Assembly (NCBI GenBank): GCA_938004115.1
Contig: CALKWS010000399.1
Location: 1 to 22,011 of the forward strand
Length of the DNA stretch: 22,011 nucleotides
Source of the DNA: an uncultured Ruaniaceae bacterium
GTDB taxonomy: Bacteria; Actinomycetota; Actinomycetes; Actinomycetales; Beutenbergiaceae
Direction: 5' to 3'
In this document: one piece after another, positions 5,963 through 15,696 of the stretch
Layout: the number at the start of each line of letters is the position of its first letter
How positions within the stretch are numbered: position 1 is the first letter of the stretch
Notes under the pieces: generated by a model
Seen by the model: only the letters and a program-made list of their open reading frames with translations
Databases searched by the model: none
Told to the model about the DNA's origin: nothing
Made by a program: the position numbers and the translations under genes

Positions 5963-7441
5963 ATGAGTTTTGATGAGAAGCCCGGGCAGTACAAGGTCCG
6001 CGACCTGAGCCTGGCCGAAGCGGGCCGCCACCAGATCCGCCTGGCCGAGCACGAGATGCCCGGCCTGATGGCGCTGCGCGAGGAGTTCGGCCCCGACCAG
6101 CCGCTGGCCGGGCAGCGCATCACCGGCTCCCTGCACATGACCGTGCAGACCGCCGTGCTGATCGAGACGCTCACCGCGCTGGGCGCGCAGGTGCGGTGGG
6201 CCTCGTGCAACATCTTCTCCACCCAGGACGAGGCGGCCGCCGCCGTCGTCGTCGGCCCGCACGGCACCCCCGAGGACCCCCAGGGTGTGCCGGTGTTCGC
6301 CTGGAAGGGGGAGACGCTGCCGGAGTACTGGCAGGCGCTCGATGAGACGTTCACCTGGCCGGGCCACGATGGACCGACCTTGATCCTGGACGACGGCGGG
6401 GACGCCACCCTGCTGCTGCACGAGGGGGTCAAGGCCGAGCGCGCCGGATCGGTGCCGCTGGATCCCGAACCCGGCGATGCCGGCTACTCCGAGGAGAAAC
6501 TGGCGTTCCTGGCCCAGTTGCGCGCCACCTTCGCGACCGACCCGACCCGGTGGACCCGGGCCGCCGAGGGCATCCGCGGAGTCAGTGAGGAGACCACCAC
6601 CGGGGTCACCCGCCTCGTCCAGTTGCACAACGCCGGGGAGTTGCTGTTCCCGGCGATCAACGTCAACGACGCGGTCACCAAGTCCAAGTTCGACAACCGC
6701 TACGGCATCCGGCACTCCCTGCCGGACGGGTTGAACCGGGCCACCGACATCCTCATCGGCGGCAAGGTCGCCGTGGTCTGCGGGTACGGCGACGTGGGCA
6801 AGGGAGCAGCCGAGGCGCTGCGCGGGCAGGGCGCTCGGGTGCTCGTCACCGAGATCGACCCGATCTGCGCCATGCAGGCGGCGATGGACGGTTACCAGGT
6901 GGTGCGCATGGACGACGTGGTGGACTCCGCGGACTTCTTCATCACCGCCACCGGCAACTTCAACGTCATCACCGCCGAACACCTCAGCCGGATGAAGGAC
7001 AAGGCCGTGGTGGGCAACGTGGGCCACTTCGACAACGAGATCGACGTCGCCGGCCTGGCCGCGCTGCCCGGGGTGGAGCGCACCGAGATCAAACCGCAGG
7101 TGCACGAGTACACCTTCACCGCCGACGGCGATGAGCCCGGTAAGTCGGTGATCGTGCTGTCCGAGGGCCGGTTGCTCAACCTCGGCAACGCCACCGGGCA
7201 CCCCTCGTTCGTGATGAGCGCCTCGTTCACCAACCAGGTGATGGCCCAGATGGACCTGGCCGACCCGGCACGGGAGTACGAACTGGGTGTGCACGTGCTG
7301 CCCAAGGAACTCGACGAGAAGGTCGCCCGGTTGCACCTGGAAGCCCTGGGCGCCGAGTTGACCGAGCTGACCAAGGAGCAGGCCGAGTACATCGACGTGG
7401 ACGTGGCCGGTCCCTACAAGCCCGAGCACTACCGCTACTGA
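5963..7441 (+). CDS. ahcY: S-adenosylhomocysteine hydrolase
   Basis: The 492-residue product is a complete AdoHcy hydrolase of the long bacterial form (the M. tuberculosis SahH type). It splits S-adenosylhomocysteine to homocysteine and adenosine in a reversible, NAD-dependent reaction in the cytosol, relieving product inhibition of methyltransferases. Family landmarks in order are GSLHMT (His58), SCNIFSTQDEAAAA (81-94), SEETTTGV (208-215), NDAVTKSKFDN (235-245, with Lys240 and Asp244), and the NAD-binding GYGDVGKG (274-281). The C-terminus is the typical KPEHYRY. I chose the ATG at 5963 from the family start MSFDEKPGQYKVRDLSLAEAG and the -10 box 7 nt upstream. The gene is divergent from patB and convergent with the RDD gene. 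Confidence 0.97.
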   Translation: MSFDEKPGQYKVRDLSLAEAGRHQIRLAEHEMPGLMALREEFGPDQPLAGQRITGSLHMTVQTAVLIETLTALGAQVRWASCNIFSTQDEAAAAVVVGPHGTPEDPQGVPVFAWKGETLPEYWQALDETFTWPGHDGPTLILDDGGDATLLLHEGVKAERAGSVPLDPEPGDAGYSEEKLAFLAQLRATFATDPTRWTRAAEGIRGVSEETTTGVTRLVQLHNAGELLFPAINVNDAVTKSKFDNRYGIRHSLPDGLNRATDILIGGKVAVVCGYGDVGKGAAEALRGQGARVLVTEIDPICAMQAAMDGYQVVRMDDVVDSADFFITATGNFNVITAEHLSRMKDKAVVGNVGHFDNEIDVAGLAALPGVERTEIKPQVHEYTFTADGDEPGKSVIVLSEGRLLNLGNATGHPSFVMSASFTNQVMAQMDLADPAREYELGVHVLPKELDEKVARLHLEALGAELTELTKEQAEYIDVDVAGPYKPEHYRY

Positions 7442-7483
7442 CGCGCCGGGCTGTGCCGGACGAGGGAGTGCGGGCCGGCCGGC

Positions 7484-8458
7484 TCAGGGGTGCTCGTGGA
7501 TCTGGAACGGCAGGGCGCGCACCCGGTCGGCCTCCTCCTGCTCCCGCCGGGCGGCGGCCACACCGGAGAGGTAGGCCCGGTCCCGGCGCGTGACCAGCAC
7601 AGCGGCCACGAACCGCTCCGGGTCGGTGCCCCACGGTGGCGGCGGGGAGACGTACGACTCCAGCGCCGCGGCGAACCGGCGCCCCACGTCGGCGCGCACC
7701 AGGGGGTGCAGGTCCCCGGTGCGGGACAGGTACACCCGGGCCTGCAGCGCCAGGGCGTCGGGTATCCGCCCCAGGTCCACGATCTCGGCCCACGGGCGCA
7801 ACTCCGCGGGCATCAGTAACGGTGCGCGGGCGGTCTCACTCTCCCGCACCCGCAAGGAGTAGGTGCCCGCCACCAGGTCGCCCAGGCGTTTGCCGCGCGG
7901 GTGGATGATCGAGGTGATCAGCGCCACCGCCCCCAGGGACAACCAGATCTCCCCGATCCCGGCCAGCGCCCGGATCAGCGCCTGCCGGAACTGGACCGGC
8001 CCGCCGTCGTCCCGCACGATGCGCAGGCCCACCGCCAGCCGCCCTGCGGACAGCCCGCGCGTCAGGGTCTCCACCGCGGTGGGCAGCACCACCATCGTCA
8101 GGGCGAACGCGACGATCGCCATCGTGTTCAGCTGCGCGTCGTTGGCCGCGAACCCGGTGGCCAGGATCAGCACCGCCGCACCCGTGCTGGCGTAGAGGAT
8201 CAGGTCGATCACCCCGGACATCAGCCGGCTCAGCGCGGAGGCCGGTGCCAGGTCCAGCGCGACCGCCTCCCCGGTGATGACCTGGTTGTCGGTGCCGGTG
8301 CCCGGCACCCGGGCCCGCTGGGCGGCCGGGCGCGGCGTGGCGGTACGCGGCGGCCCCGCGCCGGGCAGCTCCGCGCCGGGTGGCCCTGAGGCGGACGACG
8401 TGGCGGGGCGAGCCGGTGGGCTGGCGGAGCCGGTGCCGTAGGGATTGGCCGAGGTCAC
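7484..8458 (-). CDS. RDD family membrane protein
   Basis: The 324-residue product has a Pro/Ala/Gly-rich, probably cytoplasmic N-terminal tail of about 70 residues. An RDD domain follows, beginning near ALDLAPASALSRLMSGVIDLILY, with about three hydrophobic segments. A soluble C-terminal part of about 110 residues ends in an Arg/Glu-rich helix. RDD proteins are integral membrane proteins, proposed in some cases to be transporters, and this one has no assigned substrate. I placed the start at GTG 8458 because a TACCCT box ends 7 nt upstream and the longer frame from 8581 runs into the SpoIIM coding sequence. Actinobacteria often keep RDD, SpoIIM, DUF58 and MoxR genes together, as in the M. tuberculosis Rv3690-Rv3695 region. 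Confidence 0.85.
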   Translation of the reverse strand: MTSANPYGTGSASPPARPATSSASGPPGAELPGAGPPRTATPRPAAQRARVPGTGTDNQVITGEAVALDLAPASALSRLMSGVIDLILYASTGAAVLILATGFAANDAQLNTMAIVAFALTMVVLPTAVETLTRGLSAGRLAVGLRIVRDDGGPVQFRQALIRALAGIGEIWLSLGAVALITSIIHPRGKRLGDLVAGTYSLRVRESETARAPLLMPAELRPWAEIVDLGRIPDALALQARVYLSRTGDLHPLVRADVGRRFAAALESYVSPPPPWGTDPERFVAAVLVTRRDRAYLSGVAAARREQEEADRVRALPFQIHEHP

Positions 8459-8464
8459 GTATGG

Positions 8465-8471
8465 CAGGGTA
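8465..8471. promoter_or_regulatory. Overlapping divergent -10 boxes for RDD and SpoIIM genes
   Basis: CAGGGT on the plus strand (8465-8470) ends 7 nt before the SpoIIM GTG at 8478. TACCCT on the minus strand (8471-8466) ends 7 nt before the RDD GTG at 8458. The two hexamers share five base pairs, and only 19 bp separate the start codons. Any -35 contacts would lie inside the opposite gene, and I see no good -35 match on either side. Confidence 0.5.
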
Positions 8472-8477
8472 GCCGGT

Positions 8478-9473
8478 GTGGATCTGGACGCCTTCGTCGC
8501 GCTGAACGCGCCCCGCTGGAGCCGGTTACGGCAGTTGCTCCGCCGTCGTCGGCTGCGCGAGGCCGAGGTGGATGAACTCATCAGCCACTACCAGACCACC
8601 GCCACGCACCTGTCCCAGATGCGCACCGCGGTCCCGGACCCGGCGCTGATATCCCGGTTGTCGGCGCTGCTGGCCCGGGGGCGCGGTGCGATCACCGGGG
8701 GTCATGAACTCTCCCTGGCCGATGCGGTGCGGTTCGTGGCGATCTCCCTGCCGGCCGCCTTCTACCGGGTGCGATGGTGGACCGTGGCCGCCGGCGCGGT
8801 GTTCGTGATCCTCGGGGTGGTGCAGGCCTGGTGGATGCTCTCGGTGCCGGAGGCGATGGCCGAGGCGGGGTCGCCGAGCATGCGCCGGCGGTACGCCGAG
8901 GAGGCCTTCGCCGCGTACTACTCCAACTACCCGGCGCCGGACTTCGCCGCCCAGGTGTGGACCAACAACGCCTGGATCGCGGCCCAGTCCATCGGTCTGG
9001 GCATCACCGGCATCTTCCCGGTGTACGTGCTGGTGCTGAACGCGCTGAACGTCGGCGCGGCCGGGGCGATCATGGCCGAACACGACGGGCTCGGGGAGTT
9101 CTTCGGGCTGATCCTGCCGCACGGGTTGATGGAACTGACCGCGGTGTTCATCGCCGTGGGCACCGGGCTGAAGTTGTTCTGGAGCTGGATCGACCCCGGT
9201 CCGCGCACCCGGGCGCGGGCGCTCGCCGAGGAAGGGCGGGCGCTGGTGACCGTGGCCCTCGGGTTGGTGGTGGTGCTGGGGGTCAGCGGTGTGGTGGAGG
9301 GGTTCGTCACCCCCTCCGCACTGCCCACCGGGGTGAAGATCGCGATCGGCGCGACCGTGCTGGCCGGGTACTGGGTGTACACGCTGACCCTCGGCCGCCG
9401 CGCGGTCCGTGACGGGGAGACCGGGGACCTGCGCGCCGAACTCGTCGACGACACGGTGGCCACCGCGGCGTGA
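8478..9473 (+). CDS. SpoIIM-family integral membrane protein
   Basis: The 331-residue product is a stage II sporulation protein M-like membrane protein (PF01944). The N-terminal 90 residues are a soluble helical region starting MDLDAFVALNAPRWSRL, the standard start of actinobacterial members. Several membrane helices follow, including the hallmark LPHGLMELTAVFIAVG near the middle. The name comes from Bacillus and does not imply sporulation here. These proteins commonly pair with RDD and MoxR/DUF58 genes and have no proven biochemical role. GTG 8478 is chosen over an in-frame TTG at 8445 because the family starts there, a -10-like box ends 7 nt before it, and the TTG lies inside the divergent RDD gene. 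Confidence 0.87.
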   Translation: MDLDAFVALNAPRWSRLRQLLRRRRLREAEVDELISHYQTTATHLSQMRTAVPDPALISRLSALLARGRGAITGGHELSLADAVRFVAISLPAAFYRVRWWTVAAGAVFVILGVVQAWWMLSVPEAMAEAGSPSMRRRYAEEAFAAYYSNYPAPDFAAQVWTNNAWIAAQSIGLGITGIFPVYVLVLNALNVGAAGAIMAEHDGLGEFFGLILPHGLMELTAVFIAVGTGLKLFWSWIDPGPRTRARALAEEGRALVTVALGLVVVLGVSGVVEGFVTPSALPTGVKIAIGATVLAGYWVYTLTLGRRAVRDGETGDLRAELVDDTVATAA

Positions 9474-9500
9474 GCCGCATCGCCGCAGCCCGGCGGGCGC

Positions 9501-9552
9501 GCCCTCAGAGCCGCCCGGCGGCTCCGACGTGCCCTCAGAGCTGCCCGGCGGC
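9501..9552. repeat. 22-bp direct repeat at the 3' end of the DUF58 gene
   Basis: The 22 bp at 9501-9522 recur at 9531-9552 with a single mismatch. Both copies start GCCCTCAGAG and end GCCCGGCGGC. The second copy holds the last codons and stop of the DUF58 gene, and the first copy repeats them just past the stop. A local duplication of the gene tail is the simplest explanation. Confidence 0.75.
9508..9524. terminator. Bidirectional terminator candidate between SpoIIM and DUF58
   Basis: GAGCCGCC and GGCGGCTC are perfect 8-bp inverted arms about one base. Folded, this gives GAGCCG/CGGCTC around a 5-nt loop. It lies between the converging stops of the SpoIIM gene (9473) and the DUF58 gene (9535) and is symmetric, so it could serve both strands. 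There is no T-tract. Confidence 0.45.
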
Positions 9553-10826
9553 CTTCAACGCCAGGTAGGAGTCCGCCACCGCCGGTGCCAGTTCCTGCGG
9601 CCCGCGTCGCACCACCCTGGCGCCGGTGCGGATGAGCCGCTCGGCCAGCGCCGCGCGCTCCAGTTCGGCCCGTTCGGCCGCGGCGGCGTCGAACAGTTCG
9701 GCGGTCGAGCCGCGCTGCCGGCGCATCCGGTGCTCCTCGGGGTCCTCGGCCGAGGCGAGCATCACCTGGTGATCGCGTCCGACGGTCGCCGCCACGGAGA
9801 TCAGCCCCGATTCCACCGCACCCGGTTCCAGCGCGGTCAGGAACACCACCAGCGCCCGTTGGCTGAGCCGCTCGCGCACCTCCCGGGCCACCAACGCCCA
9901 GTCCGGTTCCACCAGTTCCGCCTCCACCGGGGCCAGGGCCCGCGCCATAGTGGACATCAGCGCCGCGCCCTGCACGCCCCGCACGCGGGCGCGCACCGTA
10001 CGGTCCACCGCCACCAGGTCCACGCGGTCCCCGGCCCTGGTGGCCAGGGCGGACAACAGCAACGCGGCCTCGATACCGGCCTCCAGCCGCGGCGCCGGGC
10101 CCAGCCGGGCGGCGGCCAGGCGCGAGGTGTCCAGCACGATCAGCACCCGCCGGTCCCGTTCGGGCCGCCAGGTGCGCACCACCACATCGGCCCGGCGGGC
10201 GCTGGCGCGCCAGTCGATCGCGCGCACGTCGTCGCCGATCACGTACTCGCGCAGGGAGTCGAACTCGGTGCCCTGGCCGCGCACGTGCACCGCCGTGCGC
10301 CCGTCCATCTCCCGCAACCGGGCCAACCGGGAGGGCAGGTGCCGGCGGGAGGAGAACTCCGGTAGCACCCGGAGCATCCCGGGAACCTCCACCGTGTCCT
10401 GCCGGGCGAGCAACCCGAACGGGCCGAAGGAACGTACCGTGACCCCGGCGGCGTGGATCTCCCCGCGCCTCCAGGGATGCAGTTCGGTGCGTACCCGGCG
10501 CAACTCCTCCGGCGGCACCCGGAGCCGGTGCCGGTTCGGCCCGGTACCCGCGCTGGGCTGCCAGGCATCACGCACGACGGCGCGCAGCACCCGGGAGGCG
10601 GTGTTGAACACCTGCAGGTGGCTCTCGGTGCGCTGCCCGTGCCGCAACGCCGGTATCGGGGCCCGGCGCACCTGCACGGCCCGGACCGGGACCGCGCGCG
10701 CGGCGTCCACCGTCAGCCCTCCCGCCCAGAGCACCGCCCAGGTGGCCACGGTCACCCAGCGCGGCACCAGCAGCACCGGGACGATGCCCAGGGCGAGGAG
10801 CCCCACCGCCCGGCCGGTCAGCGCCA

Positions 10827-10827
<1 letters not shown>
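9535..10827 (-). CDS. DUF58 domain-containing membrane protein
   Basis: The 430-residue product has two closely spaced hydrophobic segments in the first 45 residues. A beta-rich region follows, then the DUF58 core with the signature GDDVRAIDWRASARRADVVV and, after it, RRVLIVLDTS, the start of a von Willebrand factor A-like fold. DUF58 proteins are encoded beside MoxR AAA+ ATPases and are thought to be their partners in folding or metallating envelope or redox proteins. The specific client here is unknown. The start shares one base with the MoxR stop (TGATG), which indicates coupling. It is the last gene of the five-gene operon. Confidence 0.88.
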
Positions 10828-13014
<2,187 letters not shown>

Positions 13015-13018
<4 letters not shown>

Positions 13019-13686
13019 TGCGAGACCGACCACCCCTCGGCGTGCCGGACCTCGCCGTCGGACGTGGGCCGGGAGCCGGCGATCCGCTCATCGAGGGCGC
13101 GCAGCCAACCGTGCTCGGCCGCACCCGGTTGCGCGTCCCCGTAGCACACCGCGTCGAACAGTTCCCCGGCCCGCACCAGGTCCCCGGTGTGCTCCGGAAA
13201 TGCCGCCCCGGCACTGGCCGCGGCCTCGCGGGCCGTGCGTCCCCGGCGGTCGGCGAGGATCCCGCGCTCGTCCAACCCGCGGATCAGCGCGCGGAACCGT
13301 TCCAGCACCGCCAGGCCGTAGTCGCCGGCAGCGGCTGCCTCATCCGCTGCGGCGCGCAACCTGCGCGCACCCCGGTCGTCGCCGTCGAGCACCTGCATGC
13401 TCGACGGCGCCTGCTGCAGCCGACGTCGCCGTACCGGCCCGCCCAGCAGCATCGCGGCCGCGATGATCAGGCCCACCAGCACCAGCACCACCACCGGCAG
13501 CAGGACCGCCCCGGCGCCGTCGATGGACAGCAGTTGTTCCCAGATCCGCTCCAGCCACGCCACGAACCGCTCCAGCAGGGTGGGGCCCTGGTTGTAGATG
13601 GCCTTGGCCAACTCCTCCTGCGCCCACCGGCGCGCCTCGTCCGCGGATGGGTCCAGGGGCGGGCCCATCGACTGCGGTCCGACCAT
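13015..13686 (-). CDS. DUF4129 domain-containing membrane protein
   Basis: The 223-residue product has an amphipathic N-terminal region, one strong membrane helix at about residues 59-83 and an Arg-rich stop-transfer sequence (RRRRL). The cytoplasmic DUF4129 domain follows, with the familiar YGLAVLERFRALIRGLDERGIL and GRTAREAA segments. DUF4129 is often fused to the C-terminus of membrane transglutaminase-like proteins that sit next to MoxR and DUF58. Here it stands alone, as in the M. tuberculosis Rv3690-Rv3693 cluster. The ATG at 13686 shares one base with the preceding stop (TGATG). A much longer frame upstream, to 14235, only reads antisense-like sequence through the neighbouring gene. 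Confidence 0.85.
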
Positions 13687-14900
13687 CAGGACTCCTGGGC
13701 CGCTCGTGCCAGTTCGGCGTCCAAGCCCTCGGTGCGGATGCGGATGTCGATGTACAGCAGTGCCACCACGGCCGCCAGGATCGGGATGGTGATCCAGTTG
13801 GCCACCACGCCGCCCAGGAGGGTGAGCACGAACGCGCCCGGGCCGGTCTCGAAGATCAGCGCGACCTGCCCGAAGGGCCAGGTGATCGCCGTGCTGACGA
13901 TGCCCACCAGGACCACGGTGAGCAGGTAGATGCCCAGCACCCGCCAGAAGGACCGCCGGGCGAGGGTGAATCCGCGGCTCAGGGCGGTGCCGATCGTGGC
14001 GCGCTCCAAGATCAGCGCCGGGGTGGCGAGCACGGTGAAGGTCAGCACCACCGGGATGCCGACCAGCACGGTCACCAACGCGAGGAGTACGCCGAGCAGC
14101 ACCAGGGCGGTGGACCCGGAGACCAGGGTGAGGGCCAGGATCACCACGGCGGCCACTCCGACGGCGGTCAGCAGCAGGCCGATGACGATGGTGAGCAGCA
14201 GCAGCCGCAGGATCTGCGGTCGCACCTCGGTCCACACCTGGCCGATGGACGTCTGCCGGCCGATCACCGCCTGGCTCACCGCGTGGATGAGCAGACCGGT
14301 CAGGATCGTGGTGCCCAGGAACGAGATGAGCGTGGACACCCCGCTACTGAGCAGGAAGGAGGAGCCGGATGAGGTGAGCGCCTCCAGGAACGCCTCGGGG
14401 TCCTCGGCCGGGTCCAGGCGGCCCAGCAGCCGATTGAAGTCCTCGAACGCGCCGTAGGTGGTCAGGCCCTCCACGACGCCCAGCACCAGCACCACGATCG
14501 CCGAGAGGCCGAGCATCACCGGCAGGTTCGCCCGGATCGACCGGAAGGCACCGTCGTAGATCTCGCCCAGGCTCAAGGCGCGCAGCGGGATGGTGCCGGG
14601 TTGCGCCACCGGGGCGGCGGGCTGGGAGGCCCAGGGATCGCCCGGGCCGTACTGGCCGTAGCCCGCGCCGGGCTGGGGTGGTTGTTGGCCGTAGCCTGCG
14701 CCGGGCTGGGGTGGTTGCTGGCCGTAACCGCCGCCGGGCTGGGGGTAGCCGGGTTGCTGTGGCTGGCCGGGTTGCTGGGGGTAGCCGGGTTGCTGGGGGT
14801 ACCTGGGCTGCTGGCCGTCATGGCCCGCACTCGGCTGAGCGGCGTCCCCACCAGGCCCCTGTGCACCCGGCTGCGCATCGTGATCGTTCTGCTCGCTCAT
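13686..14900 (-). CDS. GPDPase-type membrane domain protein with PQ/GY-rich tail
   Basis: The 404-residue product has a disordered N-terminal tail of about 100 residues rich in Pro, Gln, Gly and Tyr, with GYGQQPPQPGA and YPQQPG repeats. The conserved IPLRALSLGEIYDGAFRSIR entry motif comes next, and then about six membrane helices. This matches the actinobacterial glycerophosphoryl diester phosphodiesterase membrane-domain family, here without any phosphodiesterase domain, so enzymatic activity should not be assumed. It heads the five-gene MoxR operon. ATG 14900 has a good Shine-Dalgarno, GGAGGT, 7 nt upstream. It is divergent from mtrA across 90 bp, so MtrA could control both directions, though I have not recognised a specific site. 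Confidence 0.8.
   Translation of the reverse strand: MSEQNDHDAQPGAQGPGGDAAQPSAGHDGQQPRYPQQPGYPQQPGQPQQPGYPQPGGGYGQQPPQPGAGYGQQPPQPGAGYGQYGPGDPWASQPAAPVAQPGTIPLRALSLGEIYDGAFRSIRANLPVMLGLSAIVVLVLGVVEGLTTYGAFEDFNRLLGRLDPAEDPEAFLEALTSSGSSFLLSSGVSTLISFLGTTILTGLLIHAVSQAVIGRQTSIGQVWTEVRPQILRLLLLTIVIGLLLTAVGVAAVVILALTLVSGSTALVLLGVLLALVTVLVGIPVVLTFTVLATPALILERATIGTALSRGFTLARRSFWRVLGIYLLTVVLVGIVSTAITWPFGQVALIFETGPGAFVLTLLGGVVANWITIPILAAVVALLYIDIRIRTEGLDAELARAAQES
14643..14810 (-). repeat. In-frame repeats encoding the PQ/GY-rich tail
   Basis: TGGCCGTA recurs at 14653, 14686 and 14719, marking a 33-bp period that encodes an 11-residue unit beginning GYGQQPP. Nearer the gene start, shorter GGGTTGCTG-type units encode YPQQPG motifs. 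All are in frame, so copy-number change would lengthen or shorten the tail without breaking the gene. Confidence 0.8.
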
Positions 14901-14907
14901 CGCCCCT

Positions 14908-14913
14908 ACCTCC
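14908..14913 (-). promoter_or_regulatory. Shine-Dalgarno of the GPDPase-type membrane gene
   Basis: On the minus strand GGAGGT lies 7 nt before the ATG at 14900. It decides the start against the in-frame ATG at 14975. Unlike most first genes of units here, this one appears to have a leadered mRNA. Confidence 0.65.
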
Positions 14914-14969
14914 CTGACTCGTTCCTCCCCGCCATCTTTGCACGACACGTCTGCCACCCGGATCCTCCC

Positions 14970-14985
14970 GGACAATGGGACAATG
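14970..14985 (+). promoter_or_regulatory. Tandem GGACAATG at the mtrA start, candidate -10
   Basis: The octamer GGACAATG occurs twice back to back. Each copy contains GACAAT, which keeps the A and final T of a -10 box. The second GACAAT (14979-14984) ends 6 nt before the mtrA ATG, the leaderless spacing seen elsewhere in the window. The duplication could offer two registers for RNA polymerase or a repeated protein-binding site. Confidence 0.45.
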
Positions 14986-14990
14986 GCGGG

Positions 14991-15671
14991 ATGGAAGCGC
15001 GTGTTCTGGTTGTAGACGACGATGCCGCACTAGCGGAGATGATCGGCATCGTCCTGCACTCCGAGGGGTTCGTCACGGAAACCGTGGGCGACGGTGCGGC
15101 AGCACTGGAGACGTTCCGCTCCACCAACCCGGACCTGGTGCTGCTGGATCTGATGCTGCCGGGCATGGACGGGATCGAGATCTGTCGCCGGATCCGTGAG
15201 GAATCGGGTGTCCCGATCGTGATGCTGACCGCCAAGAGCGACACGGCCGATGTGGTCCAGGGTCTGGAGGCCGGCGCCGACGACTACATCCCCAAACCCT
15301 TCAAGCCCAAGGAACTGGTGGCCCGCGTCCGGGCCAGGTTGCGGCGACAGGACAGCAACGGGTCGGAGCACCTGCAGATCGGCGACCTGGTGATCGACGT
15401 GCCCGGGCACCGGGTCCTGCGCGGGGATGAGGCCATCAGCCTGACCCCGCTGGAGTTCGACCTGTTAGTGGCTCTCGCCCGCAAGCCCTGGCAGGTGTTC
15501 TCCCGCGAGGTGCTGCTGGAACAGGTCTGGGGCTACCGCCACCAGGCCGACACCCGCCTGGTGAACGTCCACGTGCAGCGGCTGCGCGCCAAGGTGGAGA
15601 AGGATCCGGAGCACCCGCAGGTCGTGGTCACCGTCCGGGGGGTGGGTTACCGCGCCGGAACACCGTCCTGA
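14991..15671 (+). CDS. mtrA: Response regulator MtrA
   Basis: The 226-residue product is an OmpR/PhoB-family DNA-binding response regulator nearly identical in pattern to actinobacterial MtrA. The receiver domain shows the acidic pocket DDD (9-11), the phosphoacceptor Asp53 in LLDLMLPGMDG, Thr80 and Lys102. The winged-helix output domain includes ISLTPLEFDLLVALARKPWQVFSREVLLEQVWGY and the VNVHVQRLRAKVEKDPEHP recognition region. MtrA coordinates the cell cycle, cell-wall hydrolases and osmotic response in actinobacteria. Its cognate kinase MtrB and the accessory lipoprotein LpqB follow. ATG 14991 matches the family start, and there is no Shine-Dalgarno. A GACAAT box 6 nt upstream suggests a leaderless mRNA. 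Confidence 0.97.
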   Translation: MEARVLVVDDDAALAEMIGIVLHSEGFVTETVGDGAAALETFRSTNPDLVLLDLMLPGMDGIEICRRIREESGVPIVMLTAKSDTADVVQGLEAGADDYIPKPFKPKELVARVRARLRRQDSNGSEHLQIGDLVIDVPGHRVLRGDEAISLTPLEFDLLVALARKPWQVFSREVLLEQVWGYRHQADTRLVNVHVQRLRAKVEKDPEHPQVVVTVRGVGYRAGTPS

Positions 15672-15696
15672 GGAGCCCGGAACCACACAGTCCGCA

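Noticed and set aside
5828..7429. Open frame of 533 codons antisense to ahcY
   Set aside because: It mirrors ahcY codon bias, resembles no family, and ahcY itself is unambiguous.
13687..14235. N-terminal extension of the DUF4129 protein through the neighbouring gene
   Set aside because: The extension reads the GPDPase-type gene in another frame and gives Arg/His/Gly-rich shadow sequence. ATG 13686 overlaps the upstream stop exactly.
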